Source: Anthoceros angustus (Eukaryota; Streptophyta; Anthocerotopsida; Anthocerotales; Anthocerotaceae). Taken from it: a stretch of 64,000 nucleotides of DNA. Below are positions 47,901 to 61,028 of the stretch, in pieces; position 1 is the first letter of the stretch; every line of letters begins with the position of its first letter. Location of the stretch: contig VJWM01000019.1 of assembly GCA_010909165.1 (NCBI GenBank), forward strand, positions 1,178,001 to 1,242,000. Reading direction: 5' to 3'. Under the pieces are notes generated by a model that made no database searches, was not told the DNA's origin, and saw nothing but the letters and a program-made list of their open reading frames with translations. Both the position numbers and the translations under genes were made by a program.

Positions 47901-50840
47901 TGCCACATCAGCTTCACGGGGTTGATGCAGCGGGAAAAACATTCTATCACCACGTTCATCGGCTGGTGTTGGGTAATTGTCATCTGAATCTTTTTGATAG
48001 CGGTGTTAGGGTTTTCATCGGGTCTACACACAAACATGGCGGGCAACACATACACACGAACTTTTGTTCGCGGTATGGCCGCGTTCGGCGCACCGCAAAT
48101 CCTCCGCTTACACATCTTTCACTATATATGCGGGAAGGGCGGGATGTGGGAGGCGATCCCTACGTTTGTGCTTGCCTACTAACATGCTTGTGCTTGCGAT
48201 TGGATGTATGGGGCGACTTGAGACGAAGATGATCGTAACTTCACCTTTCAAACCGAACACATTGCGAAGGAAACCATGCAATGGGCATTACGAGATCTGA
48301 ACATGCTTCACACTATCCCCTCCTCAACCTCATCAAGCAGGGCAATGTCACTGCGTCCTACAAATCCACTTCCGGTCCTAGACACTGCCGGAAGCGCCGC
48401 ATGTTGCCGTTCAACCAAAAACATCCGAACATAGTGCGCTCACACCTCATGGTGGGGCGCTCTAACAAAAAAACACCTCCCTCGCCCACGTCGATCGTGG
48501 AAGAGCCTCGAGGCAGGCCCTCCATCCTCTTGTGCTCGAACTTGGCTCCTCCTCTTCGGACTTAGTTCGCCCTGTCTTTTCTTGTGGAGGGCGAATATCC
48601 CCTCACTTACCGGACATGGGAGGTGCACCCGGTTGTGCCATGGCGGGGCAGTGCACACTGTCCACTGTGAGGTTGGGGAGGCGGGTTCATCCCGGCACCA
48701 ATGGGAAGGGGACCGGGAAGGCGTGGCGGGGGCGATTGGGAGGGTGGCATCCACCACCAACCCTTGCACATTGGCCCGATGGCATGGAGGATGCGGCCAT
48801 TCTTTGCGTTCATGTATTCCATGAACCGGCGTGATTCCAGGCTGCGTTGTCGGCCGATCGTGAGTCATCCATCACTCCCTCCATGTCGGTCGGTGGACCC
48901 TCGGGTTGCGCACCTTCTCCACCACTTCAAGAAGGAGGTGATGGCGCCCGTCATGGCGGCGTCGATTAACGCATTGGACTTGGCCGTTGCTACCATACTC
49001 GGAGCTCCATTGGGTGGATGCCCCACCTTGTTATTCGGCCTTGGGCGGTGGCCCCTCCCAGTGCTGGCCCCATTCACGCCCTCGGCGAAGCCGGGTTCGC
49101 CTCCGGCACTCTCGCCCTTGCATCTTGGCCTTGGCCCCACAGGCGCCCGCCCGGCTAGTCGCCCCCATTGGTGCACCCTCTTCCTCTTGGGTGCCCGCGC
49201 CTCGAGCTCAGCGATGAGCTCGGCCAGCTCTTCTCTCGGCTTGCCTCCTCGCTCATGCCCCGGCGTCTCGTTCGATCTTGGCGGGCTCCGTCCGTATAGC
49301 GGATCGAGCGAAGTTCCGTTTCGTAGATGACCACAGGGGCTGGTCTCGTCCACTCGTCCACACACCAACTCGCGGACATATGAGTACCGGGCATGGCAAA
49401 GTTCACCACTTGCAACCGGCATTACGAGGCATGACAATGAGCGAACCCACCGGCATTGTCAAACACATTGCGATCGGCGGATTGTGCGTGTCACTTACCG
49501 CCAGTCTTCCGATTGTTGTCCTGGCGCGCTCCTCGCCGTTCGCAACCCGATCCGTCTCCTTGTCGTGGCGCCTCCTCTCCCTCCTCGGTTTCGTTCTCCT
49601 CCACTCTCACCGGGCGCCCCACGGGCTCCTTCCCGGCACAGGCTTGCCACCATCCTCCCGCCTCAGTCCCCACCTCCTCTCCGCCCCCCCCAGGCACGTC
49701 ACGAGAAGGCGCAAGGGATGCCTGGTCCTCCGTCACAGCATGCGCCTCTGTTTGCACCTCATGGCTGCAACCACATGGGTTCGATCCTTTCCTTGCGGGT
49801 TTGGTGGGTGCAGGCGAATCTCAAGGCGGCTGACTGCTGCTCGTGCATGCGGCCGAGGCCATCCCCTGCAACCATTGGCGGGCGCATGCGGCGAGCCACC
49901 CTCACTGCGGCCATTGGTGCGCGGTCGGCGATCACCCCTTCCCCTACGGGGCTGCCGCAGCTGCCGTCATCCTCCTCGCTGCGGCCCTCCGGCGCATGCG
50001 ACAACCCGGCCTGCTGCTGCGACCCTCGGTGTCTTGCCTTCAACCCTCATCTGCAGTCCGGGACTTCGCGGGCATGCAATCGGCCCTCTGCGCCCTCCGG
50101 TTTGGGTGAAGCCCGACCATCCGCTGCAACCCTTTGTGGGGCGCAGCGGCTTCTCCTGCCGCCGCTTGTTGGGGGCGCCCCAGGTGCCAGGCTGCGGAGG
50201 GCTCCACCAAAGCGGCATCGGGATGCCGCGCCTCTCATCGCGCTTGACCGGCCGCCTCACGCTGCGCATGCTCGTCCGTGGGCAGCTGTCTTCAAGCATT
50301 ACTGCAGCCCCTCGGTATGGGCTGCTGCGGCCTCAGCCGCCGCCTCACCGCTCTGGCCGCTGCGCTGGCCGGGCGAGCGATGCCGCCGCCCGCACGCCAG
50401 CCATTTCTCATCGTCGCCACCGCCACAGCGTCTGCTCCAATGCCCCGCCATGCCTTCGGTCGCCTCCCTCCTCGTCCGGGCATGGGTGTGTCGAGCTCCA
50501 TGTCTTCCACCTCGCCCGCCCATACGCCTATGCTCGTGAGCTTCCACTTTGAAAAGTGGCACTTGGAGTTCTTGGTGGCTGCCCCAACTTGCCCCAAGCA
50601 AGAAATTGCTCTGTTATGCATGCTTTCGGTGGCATTTGGCACCCCAATGCATCACTTTGCCACCGGTAGCGGCTGTTTTGGCGCTTCGCGCCAAGCGGCT
50701 CTGACTGATTTCAACACCAGCGCGTTGCATTTTGCATGTTGCCTGCGCTTTCGATTGCGGTGCGGTTCCAACCTTCTAAGCGCTTCTGACTTGCTTGGAG
50801 TCCGGACGATCGTTGACGCTAGTCAACCTACCACTTCCGC
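47901..50840. other. GC-rich block with unrecognised open frames
   Basis: GC content rises sharply near 48.3 kb. Long frames are open on both strands, for example plus 49278-50552 (no ATG at its start) and minus 49437-48865, which contains a short helical acidic stretch REELAELIAELEARAPKRKR. None matches a family I can name. High GC alone lengthens open frames, so I do not call a CDS. Confidence 0.35.
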
Positions 50841-50849
50841 CTTTTATGT

Positions 50850-52450
50850 GTTCACGCCATCTATCCATGGCATCTACGGTACTTGCCTTTCTGCCTTGCA
50901 CGCCTATAAATAGGAAGAAAAGTCCTTCGCATTTGGACCAATGTCACATGTGCATTGCCTATGGATGGCATCCACATGGTATGTATGCATGATGGCTGGT
51001 TGACATGTGATGCATCGAACATTTGTACCTAGATCTTTGTGCCATGGCACAATCCATGTATGTGCACCGTCATGCATGTCGGGAAGGTACCATGCACATA
51101 TAAAGGTCACGTGCGATATATAGAGAATACATAAAAATCAAAACCCAAGGAAAAGGTGGTGACCGACATCTACGTAGACATGGTCACATGCATCACATGT
51201 CAACGGGCATCATGCATACATACCATGTGCATGTGCATCGTGATATATGTTCGACACGGTACTCGACACATACATCGTCAGCGAATCTATATACAAAGAC
51301 CTAAAAATCAAAACCCAAGGAAAATGTGCACATGGAAAGCACATGGTATGCATGCATGCGGGATGGATGGTTGACATGTGAAGTATGTGAACATGTATAC
51401 CTAGATGCTGTCATGGGCACCTTTTCCATCTATGTGCATCGTGATGCATGTTCGGCGGTACTATGACACATATATAGGTCGAGCATCTATATTCAAACTA
51501 CGTAAACACCATAACCCAAGGAAAAGGCGGTCGTTCTTGATTGCATGAATATCAATTGTTCGAAGGCCAAGGACAAGTGGGATTACAAATATACCTAACG
51601 CCTACCATTGTGGTGGCACTCCATCAACAGTTCGGTTTTTTATATGTGGGCTACCCAACCATGGACTACCAACTACGCTACTTGCCTATCCTGCCTACAC
51701 CTATATATAGGAAGAAACGTCCTTGGCAGCCTTGTGGATGGCATCCACGTATGTATGCATGATGTGACATGTGCATGTGAATGTCTACCTAGATCTTGTG
51801 TCATGGCACAATCAACCTATGTGCATCGCGATGTTTGTAAGGCACGGTACTCGACACATATAGGTCACGCACCTATATAGAAAATACGAAAATCATAAAC
51901 CAAGGAAAAGGGCTAGTAGGTTGTTAGCGCATAAATATCATTTGTTCAAAGGCCAAGGAGAAGTAGGACTCTAAATAGATCAGTGCCTACCATCTGTGGT
52001 GGTGCTTCATCGAGAGTCCCGGTGGTTTTGCCTATATATGGGCTACCCAACCTATGATTCTTGATTGTACATGTTTGTCATAAAGGATAGGCAGCCATAC
52101 TTAGTCCCTTCTTTTCTCTTTTCCCTCTTCTCACCTTTGGGAACCGCATTGTCTAGTGGGAGCGTCGGTTCGCTTGTTGTCTTATCGCAATGGTCGCACC
52201 TATCACCGCGGTCCTGACTAAGTGCATAATGGTATACGTTTCATTTGGTGATTCTCGGTTTGGTCCAAAGGCCAAGGTCTTCCTTCCATTCATTGATTGA
52301 CATATTGGTGCAAAGGCCAAGGAGTTTTGTTCCCTTCATTGCCAATGTAAGCTCCAAAGGCCAATGAGTATTTTCCCTTTCATGGCCAGTCGGGATGGTC
52401 CAAGGGAAGGCCTTGTCTTCGTATATATATAGGCGGGGCAGGCGGGATAG
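50850..52450. repeat. Left array of short repeats, inverted relative to 58.1-60.6 kb
   Basis: Repeating motifs of about 190-380 bp: CCTATAAATAGGAAG or CCTATATATAGGAAG, TTGACATGTGA, CACATATATAGGTC or similar, then AAAACCCAAGGAAAA (ends near 51155, 51325, 51525, 51910). In 51.5-52.4 kb the word CCAAAGGCCAAGG and variants recur at least six times. The complements of these blocks lie at 58.1-60.6 kb (for example 51625-51720 matches the complement of 60390-60470). Confidence 0.78.
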
Positions 52451-55400
52451 GCAAGTACCGTGTTGGTTGGGAAATGGATTTTCTTACACATGAATCGGAC
52501 CTTACATTGGACCATTCGTCAATCCGGATTACATTTTAGTCCTTGGCCTTTGGGCGTCAAGAAAATATCATGTCAACTAGTCCTCGGCCTAGGGGCAACA
52601 TGATGTTGTTTTCGTCATTGGGAAAAAAACACTGACACGGCAAAACACGTCGTTGTGCTTTGGACCACGACCACTACGAGGCGAGCAAATTAATTGGGCT
52701 TTGGACGATTACAATTATGGATCCGCCCTTCCTACCGCCATTCCACAACCACTCTTCCACTCGCGATCGCGGCCATTGCTATTATGAGCAGCGCCGCCAT
52801 CGCCACCCCATGCAGTTCGCTATATTGCGGCGGCCGATCAAATCACCTCCCTTTGGAGGCCATTCCTGCTCTCGCCTCCGTCCGTCCTTGCCCCTCCACT
52901 GCGCACATTGAAGGCTTCCTCCCACGCGCATAAGGCCGGCTGTGACGGATGGTGTGCGAGTGGGCTCCCCATCGATGATGCACCAAAGCGCCTTCCCTCC
53001 GCATCCGCGACCCTGCATCCCGTCTTCCCACGGTCAAACTCCTCGGCGTCATGCCCGGCACCTCACCGGCGGAATCGATGGCCCATACCTCCTTTGTCTC
53101 ATCGGTGAGCACCCTTTTCGGGCACCGACCGCACTTCCGTCGCACTTCTTGCGGTTGTCTTCTTCGGTCTGTCCGCAGCGCATCTGACAGGCTTTGAAAT
53201 CCACCCCTCGGATTGTCGCAATGACAACCTTGCTCTGCACCACCCTCGCGATCGCCATGCGTGCGGTGCACGCTCCACTGGAAGACCTTCCGCCTCCAAA
53301 ACCTGCACCTCTTTCCATTTGCCCATTGTGATTGTCGGGCGGCGCGGGTGGAACCTCAGCGGGCGCACTTAGTTCCGCCATTCGACTGGCCGGCGCCGTG
53401 CCACCGCCAACCCTACGGTTTTGTATTATTGCGCCCGACCTTGTTTACATCCATTCTCAATTGGGCGGAAAGCAATTCACGTCGAGGCGGCCGTCATTCC
53501 ACATGGGTGCATTGCCTCGATTTTCCGTGCCGCCATAAACCAAATGAGTGCGGGCAGCTCAAAGTCTCTTCACATTAGTGCCCTCTTGTGCGGGGCAGGA
53601 CAAACACAACCGAAACCACTTGCGGTCTCTAATGAAGCGAGTCCGAGGCGGCCTTTCAGCGTTCCCATACACGGAGTTCATGCGGATGGCTTCACATCGC
53701 AGCGTGGCCATCACGAGCTTGGAGACATAGGCGGGGAGGTAGAGTGCGAGCACGTCCTCGCTGGCGGTGCCCAAATGCGGAGGAACTTGCGACCACCATT
53801 GGCCGCTTGAGTAAACTCTCGGTGATGAAGGTGAGCAGTAGCTCTATCGCGAATGACATCTCGGCGATTTCAGAACATTTCTCTCTAAAGCTGCAAGCGG
53901 GCCTCGAATCTCACTCCGCTCGGGGCTGCCTGCATCCATGCGTGGCGGTGAAGAACTTGGTGACACTCTCAAGCGTGCACTCCCTAGACACTCCAACATG
54001 GCCCTCTTGTCGGTGTGCACCACATGCGGAACCCCTCTCCCACCCACCAGCGTGCGGGGCCGGTGAATAAAAGGCGGTCGCACCTTCTTGAATCGCGCCA
54101 CGCCCCGGGACATCACGAGGGCTTGGTCGGCCACATGCTTGAAAAAATCGGGGCACATGCGCCATCGGACCAACGGCCGATGAAATCGCGCTCCTCTTAT
54201 ACTCGAGCCCGTTTCATTCTTGGAGGATGGCCATGTGTGGGTGGGTTGTCAACATATCCGTCTTAAAAGCCCTCTTCAACGTCCTCTCTGTGCCGCATCC
54301 TTCCACTCCTTGTGCACGCCATCCTTTTGGCTCCCTAGTGCGTCGTGAGTGTGGCAAATGTCATGGGACGACTCACCTCAATGCCATTTGCAGGGCATGT
54401 AAGTGGTGAAGAACATGGCCTGAGGAGGCATCTGCCGTCGTCGGCCGCACATTTGCATCAATTGGCCAAATATCTTACCATGCTCTGCGTAGTCGGATGC
54501 ACTCACATGGGCGATGTGGTAATGTGTAACGCGACCCGTTGTTCGAACCGTCCACAAATGGCGACTCAGTACTTCGAGGCCTCGGATGCTCGGCGTAGGC
54601 CGCCGTCCTGTTCCAACCTCGTGGACTACATCACCGATGTCCCGTGCAGTGCGATCTTGCACTCTAAGCGGTGGGAAAGGTCCCCCCCCTCCCGGCGGGA
54701 AATTGTCGAGCAGTTGTTGGCACTCCATGCCCGCCTCAACTGCAATCACCAATGCGTCGTCGTTCGAACCATCGAGGCACCATAGCAAATAATGGCATGT
54801 CTCGCTCACGGAGGTTAGGAGGTCCTCGAATCGCTCACACTCCGTTCGGACGGCATCTGAGCCTTCTCGGTCACGCAAAGCCGCATCGCGGCGTATGCGG
54901 CTCGTCGCTCCGCCGGAATGCCATAAGCGCCGCGTCTGCGTCCTTTCCTCCGCCTCGGTGCATACGCTGCAGGCGACCCAGTGCGGTGGGCTGCGGTGCG
55001 ATCGGAGCATCTCCTCCTCATCCATCGCGAACCTCAAGTTGGTGCTATTCGCGTTATGCGCAACTCTTCCGTCATGGATCGAAGGTCCGGTGATCGTCCA
55101 TATCCGCGAAGGCGGACCAGCCGGCGTGGCGCTGCGAAGAACCCCGGATGGTGGCGATTCGAACATTTCCAGCCGTCCATGCCACCATCGGATGCGGCGA
55201 GCCCTTGAGTTCGTACTGCGCCGTCTCCACAAGATGTTGCAGCCTTGCAAGCCGCGCATCGGTTTCGCGATCGCCATTCGCCTTCTCCCGCGACCCAAAA
55301 TTTGAAAAGAACCTCCTCTGGCGATGGCCTGCCGGATTCGCGCCGCCGCGCCTTCCCTTCCCTGCGGTGGTGTGTGAGCTCTTCCACAACTAAAAGGTCC

Positions 55401-56900
55401 GTTGCCATGCCGTTAGCGAGCCTCTTCCGCTCCTGGCGAGGCGCTTCCATGAACGGCGTGCAGCGCGGCCCGTCCGCGCGGGGACTTCGCCCGCCTCCGT
55501 GCGGAGGCCCTACCAGCGCTGGCCTTACCGTTAGGGAAATTGTGCCTCCTCCCATGTCCCGAGGGTCGAGGCGGGTGGGATGCGGGTGCCTCAAGGTCGG
55601 GGATGCCGGACGATCGGCGTTGTTGAACTCTCCTCCAGGCGCGACCACGACCACCGCCCGCCCGCTCTCCATCCATCGGGACATCCACTTCTTCCTCCTC
55701 CACCCCGTAAACCTCCGAAGGCGCCGCCCGCTCCGTGCAGCGGTGTAAATTACTGTTAACGTCCCGGATGTACAGCATTTGCATCGGCTGTCGGCCTCTG
55801 TTATTGTCTTTAGAGTGGGCCGAATATCGATACACGGACTTGTGTGTGCGTGACATCACGGACCATAGCGGCCGGACCAGTGCCGGCTTGTCGAATAGAG
55901 CCTCGCCCCTCAACAATGGCGCACGGTACTGCGTGACAGCGTTCCGTTGTCTCGCCCCCGGCATGCGAGGCACCGTAAGCTCCACTGCGTGGTCGGTGCG
56001 GACACGAACAACTTCGCCTTCTCCCAAGTCGACCTTGGGCAAAGCCTTGTCGGTACTTGTACCCGCGACTTTGTGAGCCGCCTCCGCCATCGGCAGTGCG
56101 CCCGGCTCTTTTGCTTCTTCGGGCCTATGCGCAACCGTGATTCGAGTTGCGTGAATGGGATTGTCCCAACGCGGCCGCGGCCCTCACGCTCACTGCGTCT
56201 CCATCCTCCCACCGATCTGGGCGGAGTTGCGTAGATGATCCGCCCACCCATTCTCCGCCATATGTGGATGGGCCACCGACCCGTTGAACCTCCGGCGGTC
56301 CCGATGGCGGCTTGGGCGTGGCGGGTGGCCGTCCGGGGGTGGGCGGCCGTGAAGAGGTCGTGCGCCGGTAGCGCAATTACCGCCCGGCTCCGGGTGCGCA
56401 GCGGATGGCGGTAACAAGGCCGTCACGCATCCGTGAGGCGGGCGGATCGATGACCTTACATGGGGGCATATTCTTGGATCATTCGCGTCTTACGTGCGTG
56501 CCGAGCAAGAAGCGTGTGCCCACAATTTCTTCCCTCTGCTGCCTGGTTGAAGGTGCCTCTCGCGTTGTCTTAGGCGCCATGGTGCACTGTGAAGACAGCA
56601 CTGCGCCTTATGTCACTGCCACCGCCAACCGTGTAGCGCCTCGATGTGGGACGGCAGACGCGCGCAGGAAGGAGATCGATCGGCGGTGCGCAAGCATTGC
56701 GCGCGGTGTTCGAAGTGGGTGGTGCGGCAGCGAAATCATTGTGATATTCTCCGTGTCCCAGATCGACATAGGCATGGTGCGGCATTGATTAAAGGGCCGT
56801 CTGCGCTGCGCTAAGTTTTGGCTCACGATGCTTGCGCTTCTGCATTGCTATGTGCAATGCTTTCAACTCTGCGGCCCGCCCCATCTTACGGCCGATGCAT
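52451..56900. other. GC-rich interior with unrecognised open frames
   Basis: GC-rich DNA between the inverted arrays. The longest frames are on the minus strand (55298-54378, about 300 codons without an ATG at its start; 56090-55413, about 225 codons). Their translations are Arg/Pro/Gly-rich and match no family I recognise. If the flanking arrays are transposon ends, this would be where transposase genes are expected, but no DDE or RT motif is visible. Confidence 0.35.
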
Positions 56901-59900
56901 CTGCGGCCAAGCCACTCAACACCCTCATCGCGTTGCGCGCGCCTTCCTCACTTTGGTTAGATGGACATGATGGGTGGCGTTTGACTTTCCGCTCGGCCAC
57001 ATGCATGTGGTCAGCGATCATGGTTCCTTCCGCGTCACACTTGCGAAGATCTGTACATATGTGTCCCAATAACATATTGGGTCCGATATGTTCGAAATAA
57101 ACTATTGGGCGGAAAGTGCATGATGCGCTATCGCTGCGCCTCGAGCGGTTTGTCCGGACCGCACCAATATCGGCGTTGTGGAACAATTCATTGTGCCTTG
57201 CATTCAAATGCCCGCCGCGCCGATGTCCATGTGCGTTGGAGGCATGAGCGGTCGACCAGTGGTGGGAGGTGTATTTTTTGGAGCGAGAAAGGCGAGCCTG
57301 CGTGTGCCTCGCATGGCCATTGCACAACCATCCGGTCATCCTTCCTCGCCAACATGCCTTTTAGGCATCCGCCATAATCTATGCTCGCTATGCATTAATA
57401 TCCCGTAGTCGCGCCATATTACGCGATCGGTGTACCGGCTCATGAAGTCCATCCCATATTGCTTGCCATAAAATCCGTGAACATGGCCCATCTTGGCACG
57501 CCGACCATCTGTCACTTCACATTTTTCGATGGCATGGTTGCCTTGGCCCTTCCGCGGCTGGTTGGAGATTTGTCTGGTCACTCCATCACGACCCATCCGG
57601 CCGGTCCTCCCCACCTTACGGCCCGCTCCACGGACGGTAATGCGGCGACCCACGCGCCATCAGCCCGGCCGCGAGAGGCGGACTGCCGGCGTGAGCCCGG
57701 CACCCGCCAAGGCCCGCCCCCAAGGCCCACCCGGCAACCATGAACAACCCACTAACCAGCCGCTAACCCAACCGCCTTCCCCAACAAATTGCGAAGCGAA
57801 ACCACAGACATTGCCCAAATACATAAAATGTATACAATGCGGAATAGTGCAAAATGCCCAAAAGCTAAATTTCGAATTGCCTAACATGCCTTAAATTCAT
57901 CAAATGCAAAAATAGCCATGCATTATGGGAGACAAGTGCGGTTGATGGAGTGATGCGAATGGAGGCATGGCGGTTGATGCGGTATGAGACGCTGCACACG
58001 GTGCCCGCGTTGACACGAGCGAGGCCGCCCCACACGCCCACACGTTGCGATGGAGCACGAGTTGAATGTGCGTTGCAATGACCATAACATTATGAACTAC
58101 ACGATTGACAATGGAATAAAGCATGAGGGTGCATAATCGTTATATATAGACATGAACAATGGTCCCTTGTCAGAGCAAAGGAAAAGGTCAAATCAAGTTG
58201 GTTTTGATGCTCCCAGATCCCATATGTCACAAGGAGAAAGAAGGGAAGCATGGCGAGTATGGATGCCTCTTCATCCGACATGTATAATAAGAATCAATGG
58301 TAGGAAGCCACATATATAGACATGTATAGTCCTTTGAACACCAAGGAAACGGGTTGAAACACGTGCCACCTCTCGGTAGGCACGTCGGATTATTTCGATC
58401 CTACTTTTCCTTGGCCTTGAACAAATGATATTTACAATGCATGCTGCGGCCAAACCACTCAACACCCTCATCGCGTTGCGCGCATCGTTCTCACTTTGGT
58501 TCTGATGGACATGGCATAGTGGATCCGGCGTTTGACTTTCCTCTCGCGCCACATGCGGTATGGTCCCGATCATGGTTCCTTCCGCGTCACACTTGCGAAG
58601 ATCTTTGTACATATGTGTCCCAATAACATATTGGGTCCGATATGTTCGATAAACTATTGGGTGGAAAGTGCAATGATGCGCTATCCGCGCCTCCGAGCAT
58701 TGTGTCGACCGCACACCAATATCGGCGTTGTGGAACAATTCATTGTGCCTTATTCAAATGCCCGCATCGATCATGTTGCGTTGGAGGCGAGCGACCGTGG
58801 TGGGAGGTGTGTTATTTGGAGCGGAGAAAGGCGGAGCGTTGCCGTGTGCCCGTCCATGGCCATTGCAACCATCCGGTCATCCTTCCTCGGCCAACATGCC
58901 TTTTAGGCATCCGCCATATAATCTACGCACCATCTCGCTATGCATTAATATCCCTTGTAGTCCATGGCGCCATTCGGCTCATGAAGTCCATCCCATTTGC
59001 TTGCCACGTGCATGGCCCATCTTGGCATAGCCATCTGCACATTTTTCGATGGCATGGTTGCCGCTTGGCCTCATGGTTTGAGATTTGTTAGTCCACATCC
59101 TGAACCCATCCGGCGGTCCTCCCCACCACCGGCTCCACGGACGGTCAGCGCCCACCGCGCCATCGCCAGCCCGCGGAGAGGCGAGGCCTGAGCGCTGATG
59201 CGCCACCCGCCCAGGCCCTGCACACACGGCCCCAACCACCAACCCCACCACCAGCCAACCGCCCCCACCCAACAAAGCGAAGGCGAAATCACCCCAAAAT
59301 GCGACATAAAATGTATACAATGCGAATAAGCAAAATGCCCAAACGCCTAAATTTCGGAATTGCCTAACATGCCTTAAATTCATCAAATCGCGAAAATAGC
59401 CATGCATTATGGAGACAAGTGCGGTTGATGGAGTGATGCGAATGAGCATGCGTTGGATGCGTATGACAGCGACGGTGACGTTGACACTATATAGACGACG
59501 CTGCCCACACTGCCGTTGCTATGGAGCACTTGAATGTAGTTGCGGGGCGCAATCCTGCTCCGAACTACACGATGACAATAATAAAGCATGAGGGTGCATA
59601 ATCGTTATATATAGACATGAACAATGGTCCCTTCTGTCCAAGAGCAAAGGAAAAGGTCAAATCAAGTTGGTTGCTAATGATGCTCCCTAGATCCCAAAAT
59701 GTCACAAGAGAAAGGGAAGTTATGGCGAGTATGGATGCCTCTTCATCCAGAGAAACTGTATAATGCAAGAATGAATGGTAGGAAGCCACATATATAGACA
59801 TGTAGTGGTCACATGCAGAAGACCAAGGAAGCAGGTTGAAACACGTGCCACCTCTCAGATGGTAGGCACTATGTATTTATCCTACTTTTCCTTGGCCGAA

Positions 59901-59930
59901 CAAATGATGATATTTATAGCACAACATGCT
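56901..59930. repeat. 1.5-kb tandem duplication
   Basis: Unit 1 is about 56901-58442, unit 2 about 58443-59930. Each goes from CTGCGGCCAAACCACTCAAC through a GC-rich part (TGTCCCAATAACATATTGGGTCC, ACCAATATCGGCGTTGTGGAACAATTC) into an AT-rich end with CATAATCGTTATATATAGAC and TCCTACTTTTCCTTGG. Divergence is mainly by 1-15 bp indels. No coding function is recognised. Confidence 0.9.
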
Positions 59931-60600
59931 CGCCTTTTCAGACACGAAGAAGATGACTGCGTTGCAAGGATGGACCCTTTTCCATGCAAACATCTACAAT
60001 CCAAGTATCAATGGCTAGGTAGGACATATAGACAAATGCTGGTCCGTCAGCCCAGGAAACAGTTAAATCACGTGCCACCTACGATGGTAACACCTCTATT
60101 TATAATCATACTTCTCCTTGGCCTTGAACAAATGATAATTATGCCGAACAACATACTACCCCTTTTGGGTTTTGATTTTAATATTTTCAATATATATTAG
60201 ACCTATATATGTGTCATAAGCGAAGAGAACATGCATCACGATGTACATAGATTGATTGTGCCATGACGGAGCATGTAGGTAGACATGTTCACACACATCG
60301 CATGTCAAGCATGCAACATGACATGCATACCATGCATGCCATCAATGGGCAATGAACATGTTAGATTGGTCCAAAGGCGAGGACTTTTCTACATATAAGC
60401 GGTAGGGAGGGATAGGCAGTGTACAGAGAATCCATGGTTGGGCAGCCCACCATATAGGAAAAACCACAGGGTCTATGTATAATCCTACTTCTCCTTGGCC
60501 TTGAATAAATAATGTATATGTCCAACACCATGCTGCCCTTTTCCTTGGGTTATGATTTTAGGATTTCTATGTAGATGTGACCCATATATGTGTCATAGTC
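59931..60600. repeat. Right array of short repeats (inverted relative to 50.85-52.45 kb)
   Basis: Contains TTCTCCTTGGCCTTGAA, CCTTGGGTTATGATTTTAGG and CATATATGTGTCATA words, complementary to those of the left array. The stretch 60220-60480, complemented, follows 50850-51110 and 51540-51730 closely. Confidence 0.78.
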
Positions 60601-60619
60601 TGCCATAGACCATGTCGTC

Positions 60620-61028
60620 CATGCATAAAGACCATCTGGGTGGCATGGTGTTCACATCAGACTTGGTGAGGTTTATGGTTAGTGATTGACCCTACCCATA
60701 AGTGTCTCGTGAGACACTAGCATGGACGCATAGATGGAGTCATGCAAAATGAAATTGGTTGGTGGCAGTAAAGTGTACGGGTTGGTGCATGGAAATGAAA
60801 TCGGTGAAAGTGGGTGGGGACATCATGCATAAAGACCATGGTGGGTGGCATGGTGTTCACATCAGGACTTGGTGAGGTTTCCTTGGTTAGTGATTGACCC
60901 TACCCATAAGTGTCTCTAGCAGAGAGAAAAACACAGCATGGGCATGGATGGGTCACAATGAAATTGTGGTTAGGTGGCATGTCAAAGTGTCTGGGGTTGG
61001 TGCATGGAAATGAAATCAAGTGGGTGGG
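60620..61028. repeat. 204-bp tandem duplication
   Basis: Two copies, 60620-60823 and 60824-61028, starting CATGCATAAAGACCAT and including GTTAGTGATTGACCCTACCC and GGTTGGTGCATGGAAATGAA. Differences are almost all small indels. Confidence 0.92.

Noticed and set aside
49278-50552. Open frame of 424 codons on the plus strand
   Set aside because: It does not begin with ATG, is Pro/Ser/Arg-rich low-complexity, overlaps open frames on the other strand and matches no family. High GC explains it.
54350-54400. CX2CX9CX2C pattern as in ribosomal protein L32
   Set aside because: The spacing fits a zinc ribbon, but the frame is short, lies in a GC-rich repeat block, has no L32-like N-terminus and no supporting exons. 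Chance is likely.
54378-55298. Open frame of about 306 codons on the minus strand
   Set aside because: No ATG at its start, no recognisable domain and no consistent neighbouring exons. Kept only as part of an unresolved GC-rich block.
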